Assembly: GCA_002455335.1 (NCBI GenBank)
Contig: DKKP01000449.1
Span: forward strand, 1 to 6,196
From: Anaerolineales bacterium UBA6663
Lineage (GTDB): Bacteria > Chloroflexota > Anaerolineae > Anaerolineales > UBA6663
Length of the DNA: 6,196 nucleotides
Direction of reading: 5' to 3'
The translations under genes were made by a program, and so were the position numbers. How positions within the stretch are numbered: the first letter of the stretch is position 1; every line of letters starts with the position of its first letter. The notes beneath the pieces were generated by a model, which was not told where the DNA came from, did no database searches, and was given only the letters and a program-made list of their open reading frames with translations. This document shows positions 1 through 5,753 of the stretch, one piece after another.

Positions 1-629
1 GTGGAGGTAGCCTCGGCGCCGGGTGTTGACGTTGGCGCTGATGTCGCTGTCCCGGTTGAAGTCGGAGTCAGATCCAGCGTTTCGGTCGCCGTCGAATCCG
101 CGATCGTCGTCGCTGTGGTCGTGCTCTCCGGGGCCGACGTCACCGTAGGTGTGGCTGTGCTGGCGCCGTCAGGGGTCGCGGTGCCCGTCGGAGTCTCGGT
201 GATCGCCACGGGGGGCGTGACGGTCATCGTCACCGTGGCCGAAGCCGTGGACGTCACGCCAGGTGAAACCGTGGCGACGGCGGTCAGGGTGCCCGGCGGC
301 GACGGTTCCGTCGAGTCGGGCGTTGGTGTTTCGGTCCCAAGGACCGGCTCGGTGAGCACTGTCGACGGCGTCTCAGTGGTTGGGTTGAGCGCCGGTTCGG
401 TCGGGTCGGTGACCCAAAGGGTAGCGGCCGCGATGGCTGAGGGCTGCGCGGCCACGGTGGGCACCGCCGTCGATATGTCTGAACCCGGCGTCGTGTTGAG
501 CGGCCCGAGGCCGTGAGCGGCGCCGGGCCCGGGCCACGTCCCGGGGCTCCCCACATCCCACAACAAGACGATGGTCAGAAGAACAGACAACCAGTTGCCG
601 GCCGGCGGCCGGGCCCTAAGTTGGCGCAT
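1..629 (-). CDS. Thr/Ser/Pro-rich exported protein, N-terminal part (3' end outside window)
   Basis: Reading the - strand from the ATG at 629-627 gives 209 uninterrupted codons to the window edge. The N-terminus has Arg at 2, 5 and 7, then a hydrophobic stretch at about 13-24 (WLSVLLTIVLLW), which fits a signal peptide or signal anchor. A short Gly/Pro-rich part follows (about 27-43). From about residue 45 the chain is almost entirely Thr, Ser, Pro, Ala, Val and Glu, with pieces such as TETPTPDSTEPS and TETPTGTATPDG. Such chains are known as flexible, often glycosylated linkers or stalks of exported proteins and are especially common in Chloroflexota. A purine-rich AAGGGGGGAG (641-632) just before the ATG is a plausible ribosome binding site. 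No domain is visible in the part present, so the function is unknown; a folded domain probably lies beyond the left edge. The Val-rich frame on the opposite strand is a shadow, because Thr codons ACN read in antisense register give many GTN codons. I am fairly sure of the strand and frame, less sure of the exact start. Confidence 0.75.
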   Translation of the reverse strand, partial: MRQLRARPPAGNWLSVLLTIVLLWDVGSPGTWPGPGAAHGLGPLNTTPGSDISTAVPTVAAQPSAIAAATLWVTDPTEPALNPTTETPSTVLTEPVLGTETPTPDSTEPSPPGTLTAVATVSPGVTSTASATVTMTVTPPVAITETPTGTATPDGASTATPTVTSAPESTTTATTIADSTATETLDLTPTSTGTATSAPTSTPGAEATS

Positions 630-673
630 CGCTCCCCCCTTGAAGCTCTGCGGACCGGTCTTGGTTCTGGAGC

Positions 674-685
674 GTTGCGCGCAAC
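674..685. repeat. 12-bp perfect palindrome, possible protein-binding site
   Basis: GTTGCGCGCAAC reads the same on both strands. It lies 45-56 bp upstream of the ATG of the - strand Thr-rich gene, where an operator or a small 5' UTR hairpin could act. No regulator gene is in the window, and a palindrome of this size can occur by chance in GC-rich DNA, so the role is open. Confidence 0.3.
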
Positions 686-711
686 CAGGCTTCAAACCGG
701 GCGTCGTTGGC

Positions 712-742
712 CGTCAAGGGCCGCGCGAACAGGCCCTTGACG
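712..742. repeat. 11-bp perfect inverted repeat with 9-nt spacer
   Basis: The arms CGTCAAGGGCC (712-722) and GGCCCTTGACG (732-742) are exact reverse complements separated by 9 nt. On the + strand the stem is followed after 3 nt by TTTT (746-749), a weak terminator-like feature, but no + strand gene lies upstream to be terminated. On the - strand no T-run follows; there it would fold in the 5' leader of the Thr-rich gene. Each arm carries TTGACG, which resembles a -35 box, facing in opposite directions, but neither has a good -10 at the right distance. It could be an operator, an mRNA hairpin, or a copy of a dispersed repeat. The symmetry is certain; the role is not. Confidence 0.6.
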
Positions 743-841
743 ACGTTTTGCTTCAGAATAGGCGGTGCAATCGGCAGTCGAGTCCTCGAAGTGTCCTTGC
801 GCGGGATTTCCGGCCCAAATGGGGGGGAAGCGTTTGCACCC

Positions 842-870
842 TTGCCAATTCGCGGTCAGTTGGTGATAAT
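842..870 (+). promoter_or_regulatory. Predicted sigma70-type promoter of the liv operon
   Basis: TTGCCA (842-847) matches four of six consensus -35 bases, and GATAAT (865-870) matches five of six -10 bases. The spacer is exactly 17 nt. This AT-richer patch stands out in an otherwise GC-rich region. Transcription would begin near 876-878, giving livK a leader of about 125 nt. It is the best + strand promoter I can see between 630 and 1001. Confidence 0.6.
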
Positions 871-882
871 GCGACATTCCAG

Positions 883-940
883 ATTCGGAAGTGCAACCGA
901 TCGCCCAAAGGAGGTGAGCCTGACGACCGAATAGCATTCG
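883..940 (+). promoter_or_regulatory. Possible alternative hairpins in the livK leader
   Basis: ATTCGG (883-888) can pair with CCGAAT (927-932), enclosing the Shine-Dalgarno-like AAAGGAGGTGAG. The CGAAT part (928-932) can instead pair with ATTCG (936-940) to make a small hairpin with a 3-nt AGC loop. The two pairings exclude each other. The stems are only 6 and 5 bp, so this may be chance. It resembles no riboswitch class that I recognise. Confidence 0.25.
907..918 (+). promoter_or_regulatory. Orphan Shine-Dalgarno in the livK leader
   Basis: AAAGGAGGTGAG contains a full-length match to the anti-Shine-Dalgarno end of bacterial 16S rRNA (AAGGAGGTGA), better than any other site in this window. 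It lies about 90 nt upstream of the livK ATG. No ATG or TTG follows at usable distance, and the GTG at 914-916 lies inside the motif. The only codon at normal spacing is CTG (920-922), which would give a four-codon peptide ending at TAG 932-934. It may be a leader-peptide start, a ribosome standby site, or chance. Confidence 0.4.
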
Positions 941-986
941 AGCCAGCGGCTTGATCTCGTCGTTATCGCCACTGAGTGTTCCGTCC

Positions 987-993
987 GGAGGAG
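987..993 (+). promoter_or_regulatory. Ribosome binding site of livK
   Basis: GGAGGAG lies 8 nt before the ATG at 1002-1004. It decides the start: the same frame is open further upstream to a TTG at 951, but that codon has no Shine-Dalgarno at usable distance, and starting there would put 17 residues before the Lys-Arg of the signal peptide. Confidence 0.8.
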
Positions 994-1001
994 AGAGAAT
1001 C

Positions 1002-2216
1002 ATGAAACGCGCTTCCTTAGTTGCCTTCTCGGCGACCAGCATCGCGGCCCTTGTCCTGGCTGCGTGCGCCCCGGCCGCCACCCCGGCTCCCTCTGTGGAG
1101 ACCGTGCGCATCTATTCCAGCCTGCCGCTCACCGGCTCCAGCGCCGGCCAGACCACCACGATCGTCAACGCCATCAACCTCGCCATCGAGCAGCAGACCG
1201 ACGGCGGCCTGGTGTGCGACGGCAAGATCAAGATCGACTACGTCTCGCTCGACGACGCCACGGCCGCGGCGGGTCAGTGGGACGCCGCCAAGGAGCAGGA
1301 GAACGCCAACAAGGCGGTCGCCGATGCCGACACCATGGTGTACATCGGCACGTTCAACTCGGGCGCCGCGCGCGTCTCGATCCCGATTTTGAACGAGGCC
1401 GGTATCGTCATGATCAGCCCGGCCAACACGGCCGACGACCTGACCGCGGGCGAAGACACGGCCAAGTACTACCCCAACGGCGTGCGCAACTACACGCGCG
1501 TCGTGGCTCGCGATGCCTACCAGGGCGCTTTCGCGGCCAAGTGGGCGGCCAAGCTCGGCGCCAAGAACGTCTACATCCTGGATGACACACAGATCTACGG
1601 CAAGGGCGTGGCCGATCAGTTCGAGGCCAACACAGCCGCGAACGGCCTGACGGTCGTCGGCCGCGACGGCATCGACGGCAAGGCCGCCGACTACAAGGCC
1701 CTGGCCACCAAGATCGCGGGCACCAGCCCCGACCTGATCTACTACGGCGGCATCACCCAGAACAACGCCGGCCAGCTGCTCAAGGACATCCGCGCGGCGG
1801 GCATCACGGCCATGTTCATGGGCCCAGACGGCATCCTCGAGAGCGCGTTCATCGAGGCCGCCGGCGCCGACGTCGCTGAGGGCGTGTACGGCACGATCGC
1901 GGGCAACCCGCGCGCCAAGCTGCCCGAGGCCGGCCAGAAGTTCTACTCGGACTATCAGGCCAAGTTCAACAGCGAGCCCGAGGCCTACGCCATCTATGGC
2001 TTCGAGGCCGCGAGCGTCGCGATCAAGGCGATCAGCACGGTCTGCGTCAAGGACCGCGCCGCGATCCTGAGCGCCGTGTACACCACAAAGGACTTTGCGG
2101 GCGTGCTCGGCACCTGGTCGTTCGACGAGAACGGCGACACCAACCTGTACGCCATGCTCGGCAACGTCGTCAAGAGCGGTAAGTGGGAAGAGGCTCCGGC
2201 CGACATCCTGCCGTAA
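1002..2216 (+). CDS. livK: ABC transporter substrate-binding lipoprotein, branched-chain amino acid type
   Basis: This 404-residue protein is the extracytoplasmic receptor of the transporter encoded downstream. It opens with MKR, a hydrophobic core and the lipobox LAAC (19-22), so Cys22 should be lipidated and the mature protein membrane-tethered, unlike the free periplasmic E. coli LivJ/LivK. An Ala/Pro/Thr spacer runs to about 32. The rest is a type I periplasmic-binding fold of the leucine-binding family (Peripla_BP_6). Family landmarks are SLPLTGSSAGQ (40-50), YIGTFNSGAARVSIPILNEA (114-133), MISPANT (137-143), IYYGG (246-250), FMGPDGILE (272-280) and AYAIYGFEAASVAI (328-341). Ser120 and Ala141/Thr143 match positions that in LivJ hold the ligand carboxylate. 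Where LivJ has YYPEMG, with a Glu that binds the amino group, this protein has ITQNNAG (251-257), so ligand identity is uncertain. The two other cysteines, Cys72 and Cys348, are not placed like the LivJ disulfide. First gene of the operon, expressed from the promoter near 842-870. Confidence 0.93.
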   Translation: MKRASLVAFSATSIAALVLAACAPAATPAPSVETVRIYSSLPLTGSSAGQTTTIVNAINLAIEQQTDGGLVCDGKIKIDYVSLDDATAAAGQWDAAKEQENANKAVADADTMVYIGTFNSGAARVSIPILNEAGIVMISPANTADDLTAGEDTAKYYPNGVRNYTRVVARDAYQGAFAAKWAAKLGAKNVYILDDTQIYGKGVADQFEANTAANGLTVVGRDGIDGKAADYKALATKIAGTSPDLIYYGGITQNNAGQLLKDIRAAGITAMFMGPDGILESAFIEAAGADVAEGVYGTIAGNPRAKLPEAGQKFYSDYQAKFNSEPEAYAIYGFEAASVAIKAISTVCVKDRAAILSAVYTTKDFAGVLGTWSFDENGDTNLYAMLGNVVKSGKWEEAPADILP

Positions 2217-2272
2217 CCAGGCGACTGATGTCACCACGAGCTGCCGTCTTGGTAGCCCTTAGTGGGTAAGTT

Positions 2273-2312
2273 CGAAGAGGGAGTGGAGTGGTTTCGCTCC
2301 GCTCCCTCTTCG
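2273..2312 (+). terminator. Intercistronic hairpin between livK and livH (partial terminator or mRNA-stabilising stem)
   Basis: The arms 2273-2288 and 2297-2312 pair over 16 bp, all Watson-Crick except one G-U, around an 8-nt loop. The stem begins 57 nt after the livK stop codon. Only TTT (2313-2315) follows, so full intrinsic termination is unlikely. In binding-protein operons such stems are known to protect the upstream message or to let only part of transcription continue, which yields excess binding protein. A smaller stem CTGCC/GGTAG (2241-2255) precedes it. I see no new promoter in the gap, so livH-livF probably depend on read-through. Confidence 0.65.
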
Positions 2313-2341
2313 TTTCCGCAGGCCGTCTCCAGCGGTGAGTT

Positions 2342-3457
2342 ATGACAGAAACCAATCCCACCACCCAGCGCGCGTTGCGGATCCTGTTGATCGTCGCCAT
2401 CGGCTATCTGGCCCTGCTCATCGGTCAGCCGGCCGGCCTCGACGTTGGCCGGATCATCACCGACATCGTCAAGACGCCGACGAACGTCGTTCAACAATTG
2501 GTGATCGGCCTGGCCAACGGTTCCATCATCGTCATCATTGCCTTAGGCTACACCCTGGTCTACGGAATCATCGAGCTCGTGAACTTCGCGCACGGCGAGG
2601 TTTTCATGCTTGGGGCGTTCACGGCGCTGATGGCGCTCTCGATCTTCACAACCACCACAGCCACAGGCGGGCTGACCGCGCCCTTCTGGGCGGCATTGCT
2701 GGGCTTCATCCCGGCGATGGTGTTGTGCGGGTTGCTCAACGCCGGCATCGAGCGGCTGGCCTACAGACGCCTGCGCAATTCGCCCAAGCTGGCCGTGCTG
2801 ATCAGCGCCATCGGCATGTCGTTCATTTTGCAGAACATCGGCCTGCAATTCGGGGCGCTTGGCAAACTGACCCAGGTCGGGCCTGAGTTCCAGGTCTTTC
2901 AGGTGCTCGGCTCGAACAACGCCGCGCCGAAGAGCTTCCCTGTGGTGCTGAGCACCGAGAACCTGCTCGGCGACTTCCCGATCCGCATCACACAGGCCGA
3001 CGTACTCGTGATGGGCGCCGCGCTCGTGCTGATGCTCGCGCTCAACTGGTTCGTCCAGAGCACGCGCCTCGGCAAAGCCATGCGCGCCGTCGCCCAAAAC
3101 CGCGACGCTGCGGCGATGATGGGCATCAACGTCGACCAGATCATCGCCCTGACCTTTCTGATCGGCGGGGCGCTGGCGGGCGCGGCGGGGATGATGTTTG
3201 GTCTGTACAACGGCACAGTAGTGTTCACCATGGGCTTCACGGCCGGTCTGCGCTCGTTCACGGCCGCTGTGCTCGGCGGCATCGGCAACATCCGCGGGGC
3301 AGCGCTGGGCGGCATCTTGATCGGCCTGCTTGCGGCCTTCAGCGACCAGTATCTGGCGGTGCGCTGGACGAACGCCTGGGTCTTCTTGATCCTCGTGTTG
3401 GTGTTGCTCTTCCGGCCCACCGGTCTGCTGGGCCAGGAGTCGGGGGATAAAGCCTGA
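2342..3457 (+). CDS. livH: Branched-chain amino acid ABC transporter permease LivH
   Basis: This 371-residue integral membrane protein is one half of the translocation channel, paired with LivM. Family landmarks are ALGYTLVYGI then NFAHGEVFMLGAF (67-93), the cytoplasmic coupling segment RLGKAMRAVAQNRDAAAMMG (242-261) that contacts an ATPase, and GLRSFTAAVLGGIGNIRGAA (302-321). Hydrophobic segments lie near 12-28, 53-80, 84-101, 112-136, 148-168, 219-238, 266-288, 306-335 and 345-357. Compared with E. coli LivH (about 308 residues) it has some 50 extra N-terminal residues including one extra membrane segment. An in-frame TGA lies at 2336-2338, so ATG 2342 is the earliest start. The upstream GGTGAG (2334-2339) sits very close to it and is a weak site. 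A family-length start near the TTG/GTG codons of residues 53-54 is possible but has no ribosome binding site. The stop overlaps the livM ATG by one base (TGATG). Confidence 0.92.
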   Translation: MTETNPTTQRALRILLIVAIGYLALLIGQPAGLDVGRIITDIVKTPTNVVQQLVIGLANGSIIVIIALGYTLVYGIIELVNFAHGEVFMLGAFTALMALSIFTTTTATGGLTAPFWAALLGFIPAMVLCGLLNAGIERLAYRRLRNSPKLAVLISAIGMSFILQNIGLQFGALGKLTQVGPEFQVFQVLGSNNAAPKSFPVVLSTENLLGDFPIRITQADVLVMGAALVLMLALNWFVQSTRLGKAMRAVAQNRDAAAMMGINVDQIIALTFLIGGALAGAAGMMFGLYNGTVVFTMGFTAGLRSFTAAVLGGIGNIRGAALGGILIGLLAAFSDQYLAVRWTNAWVFLILVLVLLFRPTGLLGQESGDKA

Positions 3458-4947
3458 TGAAGCAGAAGATCCTCTCCAATGCCGAGATCATCGGCATCCT
3501 GCTGATGGGCTTCGTCGCCCTGATCACCGGCGGCTGGTCGGTGATCATCATCGTGCTCCTGATCGGCGCGCTTGTCGGGGTCAACACGGAGGCCGAGCCG
3601 GGGGCCTGGCGCAAGGCGCTCCTGCCCGGCGCGATCAGCGCGGCGGCCGTCGTTCTGGCGACCATCATTCACAATCATGTGATCATGGGCCTGCCCCGCC
3701 AGGAGCCGATCCCGGCCGCTTCGACCGCGCCGCTTGTATACATTGGCGCGATCGTGCTCGGCACGGCGATGGCGGTTCTCGTGGTGGCGCTGCGATCGGC
3801 GAGTGATGCCCGCGTGCGGAAGTTCGGCTTGATCGGCCTGCTGCTCGCGTGCGCCGTGGCTTTTCCGTTCTTCGAGCAATACGCACAACTCTTCTGGGCC
3901 AACGCGATCATCGTGGCCATGATCTTTGCGATGCAGGCGCTCGGGCTGAACATCGTCGCCGGCTATGCGGGCATGCTCGACCTCGGCTACGTGGCCTTTT
4001 TCGCGATCGGCGGCTACACGATCGCCTTCCTCAATTCGCCGCAGTTCAATCTGCAGGTCTGGTTCTGGCTTGTGATCTGGGTCGCCGCCGCTGCGGCCGC
4101 ACTCTTTGGCCTGATCCTTGGCACACCCGTCATCCCGCTCCGCGGCGACTATCTGGCGATCGTCACGCTCGGCTTCGGCGAGATCGTGCCGATCGTGTTC
4201 CGCAACCTGAACGCGATCACGATCCTCGAACCGGTCTCGAGCCTTGTCGCCGCGCTCACCGGCAACCCGGCCAGCGCGATCTGCCTGGTCGGGTGTATCG
4301 AGCCCTTCAACCTGACCAACGGCACGGACGGCATCACGCCGATTGGTCGACCGATCTTCCCCGGTGTGCAGTTCGTCACCGGCCAGTACATCCCGTGGTA
4401 CTTCCTGATCCTCGGGCTGCTGATCGCGTCGGTTTTCTTCATCTCGCGTCTGCGCAATAGCCGAATCGGCCGGGCCTGGGTCGCGATCCGCGAGGACGAA
4501 CTGGCCGCCAACTCGATGGGCATCAACCTCGTCCGCACCAAGTTGATCGCCTTCATGCTCGGCGCGATGTTCTCGGGGTTCGCCGGCGCGTTCTACGGCA
4601 GCTACGTCTCTTTCATCTCGCCCGACGCTTTCGACTTCTCGATCTCGGTCATCGTGCTCTGCATGGTCATCCTCGGCGGCACGGGCAGCATCGTCGGCGT
4701 GATCCTGGGCGGCTTCATCATCAAGGTCACGGACCTGCTGCTGCTCGACAAACTCCAGGTGGTGATGGGCGGCCTGCTCCAGGCCACGCTCTTCCAGGGC
4801 ATCGAGAACCAGGGCATGCAGAACTTCCTCGAGAGCCTGTTCAACGCCAGCCAGTACAAGCTGCTGCTCTTCGGCATCATCCTGGTGACCATGATGCAGT
4901 TCCGGCCGCAGGGCCTTGTGCCAAGCACAGCCGAAAGGAAGGCCTGA
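3457..4947 (+). CDS. livM: Branched-chain amino acid ABC transporter permease LivM
   Basis: This 496-residue membrane protein is the second half of the channel. The family core starts near residue 146. Landmarks are ALGLNIVAGYAGMLDLGYVA (161-180), LRGDYLAIVTLGFGEIV (228-244), NLTNGTDGI (285-293, the family's NxTGGxxG loop), the coupling segment SRIGRAWVAIREDELAANSM (335-354), and VILGGTGSIVGVILGG (404-419). The length exceeds E. coli LivM (about 425). The extra parts are an N-terminal block of about 140 residues with four to five hydrophobic segments (near 9-42, 54-72, 93-112, 124-138), a loop at about 257-284 with Cys276 and Cys280, and a polar loop at about 430-467 before the last membrane segment. 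The 1-nt overlap with livH suggests translational coupling; GGGGGA (3442-3447) upstream may also help. Only 2 nt separate its stop from livG. Confidence 0.92.
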   Translation: MKQKILSNAEIIGILLMGFVALITGGWSVIIIVLLIGALVGVNTEAEPGAWRKALLPGAISAAAVVLATIIHNHVIMGLPRQEPIPAASTAPLVYIGAIVLGTAMAVLVVALRSASDARVRKFGLIGLLLACAVAFPFFEQYAQLFWANAIIVAMIFAMQALGLNIVAGYAGMLDLGYVAFFAIGGYTIAFLNSPQFNLQVWFWLVIWVAAAAAALFGLILGTPVIPLRGDYLAIVTLGFGEIVPIVFRNLNAITILEPVSSLVAALTGNPASAICLVGCIEPFNLTNGTDGITPIGRPIFPGVQFVTGQYIPWYFLILGLLIASVFFISRLRNSRIGRAWVAIREDELAANSMGINLVRTKLIAFMLGAMFSGFAGAFYGSYVSFISPDAFDFSISVIVLCMVILGGTGSIVGVILGGFIIKVTDLLLLDKLQVVMGGLLQATLFQGIENQGMQNFLESLFNASQYKLLLFGIILVTMMQFRPQGLVPSTAERKA

Positions 4948-4949
4948 CC

Positions 4950-5753
4950 ATGGCTGACCTGCTCGCCGTCAACAACGTCACAAAGGCCTTCGGCGGCCTG
5001 ATCGCGGTCAACGCCGTCGACTTTCACATCGCGCCGGGCATGATCGCCGGCCTGATCGGCCCGAACGGCGCCGGCAAGACCACGCTGTTCAACAACATCA
5101 CAGGGCTCTATACGCCCACCAAGGGCGAGATCGTGTTCGACGGCCAGCGCGTCTCGGGTCTCAAGCCCCACGAAGTACAGGCGCGCGGCATCGCCCGAAC
5201 GTTCCAGAACATCCGCCTGTTCGGGCAGATGACGGCGCTCGAGAACATCCTGGTCGGCATGCACAGCCGGCTCAAGGGCAACATCTTCGAGGCCTTCTTC
5301 CGCCCGCCGCGGGTGCGACACGAGGAGGCCGAGGCAGCGGCCAAGGCGCTCGATCTGCTCGACTTCGTCGGCCTCGGCCGCAAGTTCGCCGATTGGCCAG
5401 CGCGCAACCTGCCGTATGGCTTCCAACGCCGGCTCGAGATCGCGCGCGCGCTGGCCTCAGACCCGAAGCTGCTGCTGCTCGACGAGCCCTCCTCGGGCCT
5501 CAACGTTGAGGAGACCGAGGACATGGCCTTCTGGATCGAGGACATCAGCCGCGACCTCGGCATCACTGTCATCATGGTGGAGCACGACATGACGCTGGTC
5601 TCGCGCGTCTCCGACCGCGTCATGGCCATGAACCAGGGCCGTGTCCTCGCCATGGGATCCGCGGCCGAGGTGCAGCGCCACCCCGCGGTGGTCGAGGCCT
5701 ATATCGGCACGCCGGCCGCAGCGGGCGAGACGGTGGAAAGGGCCGCCTCATGA
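4950..5753 (+). CDS. livG: Branched-chain amino acid ABC transporter ATP-binding protein LivG
   Basis: This 267-residue cytoplasmic ATPase is one of two that drive the LivHM channel. All nucleotide-binding elements are present in order: Walker A GPNGAGKT (37-44), Q-loop RTFQN with Gln86, signature LPYGFQRRLEIARAL (154-168), Walker B LLLLDEP (174-180) with catalytic Glu179, D-loop SSGLN (181-185), and switch His212 in VEHDM. The signature differs from textbook LSGGQ, but L(S/P)YGxQRRLEIARAL is normal for LivG. The length and the RTFQNIRLF segment also fit LivG rather than LivF. AAAGGAAGG (4934-4942) lies 7 nt before the ATG and is a good ribosome binding site. The C-terminal tail after about 253 is Ala-rich and probably disordered. 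The end overlaps livF by 4 nt (ATGA). Confidence 0.94.
   Translation: MADLLAVNNVTKAFGGLIAVNAVDFHIAPGMIAGLIGPNGAGKTTLFNNITGLYTPTKGEIVFDGQRVSGLKPHEVQARGIARTFQNIRLFGQMTALENILVGMHSRLKGNIFEAFFRPPRVRHEEAEAAAKALDLLDFVGLGRKFADWPARNLPYGFQRRLEIARALASDPKLLLLDEPSSGLNVEETEDMAFWIEDISRDLGITVIMVEHDMTLVSRVSDRVMAMNQGRVLAMGSAAEVQRHPAVVEAYIGTPAAAGETVERAAS

Larger units (their letters stand above)
630..1001. other. Divergent intergenic region
   Basis: This 372-bp stretch separates the start of the - strand Thr-rich gene from livK on the + strand. I see no convincing protein gene with a normal start in it. It holds a perfect inverted repeat (712-742), a 12-bp palindrome (674-685), a run of seven G (821-827), a promoter for the liv operon (842-870), and a leader with an unused-looking Shine-Dalgarno. 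The motif GTGCAA or its complement TTGCAC occurs three times (765-770, 834-839, 891-896). I found no good -35/-10 pair for the - strand gene; a TATTCT at 760-755 lacks a matching -35. A short - strand frame ending at 616 is discussed in the findings. Confidence 0.7.

Noticed and set aside
1..516. Long + strand open frame coding for a Val/Gly/Ser-rich product
   Set aside because: It lacks a convincing start with ribosome binding site, and its composition is what antisense reading of a Thr/Pro-rich gene produces. The - strand frame has a start, a hydrophobic N-terminus and a known linker style.
712..749. Inverted repeat plus TTTT as a + strand intrinsic terminator
   Set aside because: No supported + strand gene lies upstream, and the T-tract is short and displaced by three bases from the stem.
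732..766. + strand TTGACG (737-742) as a -35 box of a second liv promoter
   Set aside because: At 17 nt spacing (760-765) there is AGGCGG, which is no -10 box. The AT-rich AGAATA comes after only 12 nt, too close.
571..954. 127-codon + strand frame in the intergenic region
   Set aside because: The composition is Arg/Pro/Ser-rich without hydrophobic pattern, it overlaps the promoter and leader of livK, and third codon positions show no bias.
1017..2237. 406-codon open frame antisense to livK
   Set aside because: The product is an Asp/Val/Arg/Gly-rich string with no recognisable fold. It is a by-product of high-GC third positions in livK, whose family match is clear.
2899..3888. 329-codon open frame antisense to livH and livM
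   Set aside because: It crosses two well-supported genes, has no ribosome binding site or domain, and its composition is typical of GC-rich antisense frames.
5409..5456. LivG signature motif LPYGFQ as a degenerate, inactive ATPase
   Set aside because: LivG proteins normally carry L(S/P)YGxQRRLEIARAL; Walker A, Walker B Glu, Q-loop and switch His are all intact.
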